From JBOHRN01 sp050732775 (GTDB lineage: Bacteria > Gemmatimonadota > Gemmatimonadetes > Longimicrobiales > Longimicrobiaceae): a stretch of DNA of 64,000 nt. Position numbers and translations under genes: made by a program. Positions 60,616 to 64,000 of this stretch are shown piece by piece (positions within the stretch are counted from its first letter, which is position 1; every line of letters starts with the position of its first letter). The DNA lies in NCBI GenBank assembly GCA_050732775.1, contig JBOHRN010000009.1, positions 23,672-87,671 of the forward strand, in the 5' to 3' direction. The notes below the pieces were generated by a model, which saw only the letters and a program-made list of their open reading frames with translations, was not told where the DNA came from and made no database searches.

Positions 60616-61662
60616 TTACAGCACGGCGATGACCGGATTATCGGAGCTGCGCCGGTAGTGGCTGGCGTAGCTGACCTTCCGCTCCAGCGCCTCGATCAGG
60701 GCGCGGATGAAATCGACCCCTTCGAACTTCTGGGCCACACCCATGCCGCCGGGGCTGAAGACGTTGACCTCCATGAGCTTGTCACCCACGATGTCCAACC
60801 CCGCGAGAAACATACCGTCCATCACCAGCTTGGGCCGGATCACCTCGGCGATGCGGAGCGCCGCGCTGGAGAGCTCGGCGCGGGCAATCTTGCCGCCCGC
60901 GGTAACGTTGCTGCGCATGTCGCCGCCGCTGCGTACCCGGCGGAAGGCGCAGTACTTTCCCTCCACCAACAGCGGCTCTCCGTTCATCAGGAACATGCGT
61001 GTATCTCCCTGCTCGGCGGCCGGAAGGTACTCTTGGGCGATCACGTAGCCGTCGCGGGTGACCGCGTCGATCATCTGATTGAGGTTAGGGATGTCGCCCG
61101 GCCGCAACAAGAACACGCTCTGCCCGCCCGAGCCGGTGAGCGGTTTGATCACGACGGTGCCCCCTTCGGCGTCGGCGAACGCCTTGATCTCGTTCCGGTC
61201 GCGAGTAATCAGGGTGCGGGGGCGAACTTCTTCCGGGAAATCCTGAAAGTACATCTTGTTCATCGCCTTGGCCAAGCCATCGGGGTCGTTGAGAACGATG
61301 ACACCCTGTTGCATGGCGCGCTTGCCGAAGACGATGCCCGCGGTGGTGGCCCAGGGGCGGTCCAGGGCGTCTACCGAGGGGTCGTTGCGGAGCAGAAGAA
61401 CATCCAGTTCGGACATGGATAATCTCTCTGTTCTCGCCTTCGGCCCACGGAGCTCCTCCAGGTAGGTTTGGGGAGATTTGTACTTGCGTGGCGGGGCCGA
61501 ACGAGCCCGCGCCCCGACGCTTTGGTCGGCGGCGTAGAAGAAGTCGCCCACACCCATCACCCACGGTTCGTGCCCGTTCGCGAAGGCCTCCATCCCGACA
61601 CGGGTGGTGGTGTATACCGGCTGCTCAGTGTCGATATCGTTGACTACCAGTCCGATCTTCAT
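60616..61662 (-). CDS. GshB-like ATP-grasp ligase
   Basis: A 348-residue ATP-grasp enzyme of the prokaryotic glutathione synthetase fold. Recognised blocks are VVIKPLTGSGGQSVFLLRPG, VIAQEYLPAAEQGDTRMFLM and LMEVNVFSPGGMGVAQKFEG, which match GshB residues for ATP, Mg and product binding. A 60-residue charged insert (RKYKSPQTYLEELRGP) precedes the ATP domain and is not found in GshB. No gshA is nearby, and its partner is a DUF1704 peptidase, so the substrate may not be gamma-glutamylcysteine. It is 53 bases after DUF1704. Confidence 0.87.
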   Translation of the reverse strand: MKIGLVVNDIDTEQPVYTTTRVGMEAFANGHEPWVMGVGDFFYAADQSVGARARSAPPRKYKSPQTYLEELRGPKARTERLSMSELDVLLLRNDPSVDALDRPWATTAGIVFGKRAMQQGVIVLNDPDGLAKAMNKMYFQDFPEEVRPRTLITRDRNEIKAFADAEGGTVVIKPLTGSGGQSVFLLRPGDIPNLNQMIDAVTRDGYVIAQEYLPAAEQGDTRMFLMNGEPLLVEGKYCAFRRVRSGGDMRSNVTAGGKIARAELSSAALRIAEVIRPKLVMDGMFLAGLDIVGDKLMEVNVFSPGGMGVAQKFEGVDFIRALIEALERKVSYASHYRRSSDNPVIAVL

Positions 61663-61715
61663 ATGCGTGTATGCGCCTTGTGGGTATTGTGGCGTGGCTC
61701 GGGGGTTACTCTGCC

Positions 61716-63644
61716 CTAATCATTCAATAGCTCTATAACTGTCTTCCCCTCGCGCAGCCGCTGTAACCGTTCGCGGCCAAGGGCCTCGGTCAGGTAGCGG
61801 GGGGTGAGCGGCGGCTCCCGCAGCACCTGCCGCCAGCGCAGTTCGCGCACGTAGGGCAAGTGTTCAAAGGCCACCTTGCCCACGTAGAGGGGCTCGGTTT
61901 CTCCGCCAGCGGCCAGGTGGTCGAGCAGGCGAACCAGCCCGTGCAGGTAGAGGGCGTCCTTGGTGAGTCCGCCGCTCCGGTACACCCGCATGCAGAGGTT
62001 AAAGCTCGCCCGCTCGCCGAAGCCGTAAGTAGCCAACAACTCCCGGAAGGTTTCCGTGAAGTCCGCGCCGTCGATCAGCCGCCGCACCGCCACCACCCTA
62101 CCGGCCAGAGTGCGCAGGCGCGCCCCGGTGAGGCCTCCCGCCAGGTGCTCCGCTGTGACGGCCAACCCTTCTTGGAGCACTTCGTACCCGGCGAGCCCAA
62201 CCGCGAGTTGGCGCAGGGGCTGCGCGCGGCCGTTGTGGTGGGTCACCACATGCGTGCCCACCTCGTGTTGGACCAGCGCGCGGGCTCGCTCGGGGGTGAG
62301 CCGGATGCCTTCTCCGATCAGCAGGTCACCCTTGCTCACCATGACGCCGGAGACCTCTCCGGTGACCTCGACCAGCGGCGCCAGGGACGGGTCTTCCGCC
62401 CGGTACCGGCCGAGTTCGCGTTTGGCCATCTGCGCGAAGCCGGCCGCGTCGACCGTGGCTTCCTCCCCGTCTTCGCTATCCTCTTGGTTTTCCGGCTCAC
62501 CGCCGCCCCCGACCCTGTCCAGCACCCCCTGGGCCAGCTTGAAGAGAGAGTCTTTCACTCCGCCGTACACCTGCAAGCTACCGTACAGGAAGCGCGGCGT
62601 GTTACGGTCGGTGAGCATGGTGAGCTTGCGGTCGAGCTCGTCGCGGGTATCGTCGATTAGATGGGCCAGAGTGGAGTCTTCGAGGCGGTCGGTGCGCACG
62701 CTGTAAAGCCGGCGCTTGAGAACCGCGACGTCCACCACCAGGGGGCGGTAGTCGAACTCGGGAGCGCGCTCGCAGCCCCCAGCTTGGAAATCTCGCCACG
62801 CCCGCTCTGCGTTAACTGGCGTTACCTGAAGTAGGAAGTCGAACGAATCACAGATCTTCACGATGGCTTGGTCGGCCTTCCACGCCGCCTCCACCGCCCG
62901 GCGGCGGCCCAGGGCGTGATAGTGCTCGGGCCGGAAGGAGGTGTGGCGGAGAGAGAACTGGAAGGCGGTCTGCTTGAGGGCCTCGCCCAGCCCCCGCCGG
63001 GCAGTGCGCACTACTACCGGGTAAGACACCCCGGTCTTGGCTTGCCGGTACACCGGCTGGATCTCGATACCCAGGGTGTGGCGGTCCGGCTCCTGGTCCA
63101 ACAGCCGTGGTAGAGCGGGGGGGTGGGGTGGCTCTCCCGCTGCCACCTCCACGTCGAGGGGAGGGGGACGCAGGGGGATGTCCCTGAGCGCGCGGACCAA
63201 GACCTCGACGGTGGGGTCGTCCGGAGCCAGGGTGCCGGGAATCACCGTGAAGGTGGGTGCGCGCACCTTGCGCTCCCGGTTTTTTTTCGGGCGCGTCGCG
63301 CCGGGGGCGGCGGGCCACAGCTCGATCAGCAGAAAGCCCCCGAAGAGTTCGTGTACCGCATCGGCGACGGCGTTAACCAGGGAGCGTGCCCCGGCCCGCT
63401 GGTCCGGTTCCGCAGAGATTACCAGGTAAGACGCTTCTCCCAGCACCAGCGTCTCGCTGTCGCGGTCCTCGGCGCCGGGCTGTCGCCGGTGGCAGCAGAG
63501 GAAGGGGAGGGGGCGGTCAATGTGGATGCGGCCGCCTGCGGGAAGGGTGCGCCGCACCGGCTTGCCCTCCTCCAGCCGGGTGCGGATCTCGGCCACCAGC
63601 CGGGGAGAGATCTCGGCCCGGCCGGAGCTTCGCCCTCCGCTCAC
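61716..63644 (-). CDS. DUF1704 QEGLA-motif metallopeptidase (MATCAP-like fold)
   Basis: A 642-residue protein of the DUF1704 / QEGLA family (often named flavohemoglobin expression-modulating). The metal site is ALVQHEVGTHVVTHHNG, an HExxxH motif at His460, Glu461 and His465, and the likely third ligand is Glu492 in VLQEGLAVTAE. The eukaryotic tubulin tyrosine carboxypeptidase MATCAP shares this family and the same motif. The N-terminal 200 residues vary and an Asp/Glu-rich loop precedes the catalytic domain. The start is GTG at 63644, overlapping the preceding stop as GTGA, with an AGGAGGT site ahead; the open frame upstream is antisense to the preceding gene. The bacterial substrate is unknown. 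Confidence 0.9.
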   Translation of the reverse strand: MSGGRSSGRAEISPRLVAEIRTRLEEGKPVRRTLPAGGRIHIDRPLPFLCCHRRQPGAEDRDSETLVLGEASYLVISAEPDQRAGARSLVNAVADAVHELFGGFLLIELWPAAPGATRPKKNRERKVRAPTFTVIPGTLAPDDPTVEVLVRALRDIPLRPPPLDVEVAAGEPPHPPALPRLLDQEPDRHTLGIEIQPVYRQAKTGVSYPVVVRTARRGLGEALKQTAFQFSLRHTSFRPEHYHALGRRRAVEAAWKADQAIVKICDSFDFLLQVTPVNAERAWRDFQAGGCERAPEFDYRPLVVDVAVLKRRLYSVRTDRLEDSTLAHLIDDTRDELDRKLTMLTDRNTPRFLYGSLQVYGGVKDSLFKLAQGVLDRVGGGGEPENQEDSEDGEEATVDAAGFAQMAKRELGRYRAEDPSLAPLVEVTGEVSGVMVSKGDLLIGEGIRLTPERARALVQHEVGTHVVTHHNGRAQPLRQLAVGLAGYEVLQEGLAVTAEHLAGGLTGARLRTLAGRVVAVRRLIDGADFTETFRELLATYGFGERASFNLCMRVYRSGGLTKDALYLHGLVRLLDHLAAGGETEPLYVGKVAFEHLPYVRELRWRQVLREPPLTPRYLTEALGRERLQRLREGKTVIELLND

Positions 63645-64000
63645 TCTACCTCCTGCAAGGTAGCCAGGACCGGCGCCACGGTGGCGGCCAGCGCCTCGCC
63701 GACCTCCCGGATGAACTCTCGCTCCGGCTCGCCCGTCCACTCGTCCATGAAGAACTTTTTGACCTCGATAGCGAGGGCGCAACTCGCGCGCGGGTACCTC
63801 TGGTGGATCCAGTGCGAGAAGTGGCCGCCGCGGAACTTGACGTTCTCGCGCACTTCCAGCGGCCGGCCGGCCACCTCGCGTGCTCCCAGCGCACCGGTAA
63901 AGGCCTCCACCACCGGTGCCCACCGCTCCCGGTCCAGCTTTCCCGTGCCCACGTTCACCTGCGGGTTACCGGCCGGTTTGGCGGGCGGGGCCTGAGGCCC
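63641..64000 (-). CDS. N-formylglutamate amidohydrolase-like protein, N-terminus outside the window
   Basis: The last 119 codons of a gene that continues past the right edge with no stop. NVGTGKLDRERWAPVVEAFT and VKFRGGHFSHWIHQRYPRAS followed by CALAIEVKKFFMDEW match the C-terminal part of the N-formylglutamate amidohydrolase family. The stop overlaps the DUF1704 start by four bases, so the two are translationally coupled. True substrate specificity cannot be judged from this fragment. Confidence 0.82.
   Translation of the reverse strand, partial: GPQAPPAKPAGNPQVNVGTGKLDRERWAPVVEAFTGALGAREVAGRPLEVRENVKFRGGHFSHWIHQRYPRASCALAIEVKKFFMDEWTGEPEREFIREVGEALAATVAPVLATLQEVE

Noticed and set aside
60616..61662. 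True glutathione synthetase
   Set aside because: Not excluded, but no gshA is near and the operon partner is a peptidase, so the name was kept general.
1..64000. tRNA, rRNA, CRISPR arrays, insertion sequences or prophage
   Set aside because: None was seen in reading the window; gaps are short and contain only promoters, hairpins and parS sites.

Overview
The window is strongly GC-rich, with G or C at nearly every third codon position, and is densely packed with ordinary chromosomal genes. I saw no phage, insertion sequence, CRISPR array, rRNA or tRNA. Lipoprotein signals, a TonB-type protein, a TonB plug protein, beta-barrel-like proteins and lipid A-independent envelope genes point to a diderm bacterium. 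The mix (serine palmitoyltransferase, NfeD/FloA, plug-only TonB proteins, DUF1704, NamZ, LVIVD proteins, many weak or absent ribosome binding sites) suggests a Gemmatimonadota-like lineage. That placement is inference and was not tested. The mnmG-parA-parB block with two parS sites indicates the origin-proximal part of the chromosome.

Left part (1-28 kb): a cstA fragment, an odd TonB-domain protein and an Nramp-family transporter with a non-canonical metal site precede an M1 aminopeptidase lipoprotein. Next comes a tightly coupled five-gene lipid cassette (6535-12018): a CerR-like reductase, serine palmitoyltransferase, a GNAT acyltransferase, a GT4 glycosyltransferase and a YbhN-type flippase-like protein, probably making and exporting glycosylated ceramide. 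An ECF sigma factor with a clear promoter, an NDH-2/hydrolase/amidohydrolase operon, a fused FAD/Fe-S dehydrogenase, PBP4, an M15 peptidase with a calcium-loop insertion, TerC and an NfeD-FloA operon follow.

Middle part (28-49 kb): a response regulator, a TonB plug protein, an NlpC/P60 peptidase, then a lipA-pdhA-pdhB-pdhC-namZ operon that joins lipoate synthesis, the pyruvate dehydrogenase complex and a peptidoglycan-recycling enzyme. After these come an SDR, lipoproteins, a PerM/AI-2E transporter, a methyltransferase, a large Ig/LVIVD surface protein, a Dph6-like PP-loop enzyme, arsenite methyltransferase followed directly by a PQQ sugar dehydrogenase, and a second GT4 enzyme.

Right part (49-64 kb): two ElaB/YqjD-like proteins and an acylphosphatase diverge from mnmG-parA-parB-M23 peptidase-bactofilin. 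Two perfect parS palindromes flank mnmG. A phased cluster of DnaA-box-like 9-mers lies just after the bactofilin. The far right carries a Nif3 protein, a zinc-ribbon protein, a cupin, a phospholipase D enzyme, an orphan ABC binding protein and, at the edge, an N-formylglutamate-amidohydrolase-like gene, a DUF1704 metallopeptidase homologous to eukaryotic tubulin tyrosine carboxypeptidases, and a GshB-like ATP-grasp ligase. This last trio is the best candidate for an uncharacterised system: a ligase and a carboxypeptidase that could add and remove a residue on an unknown target.
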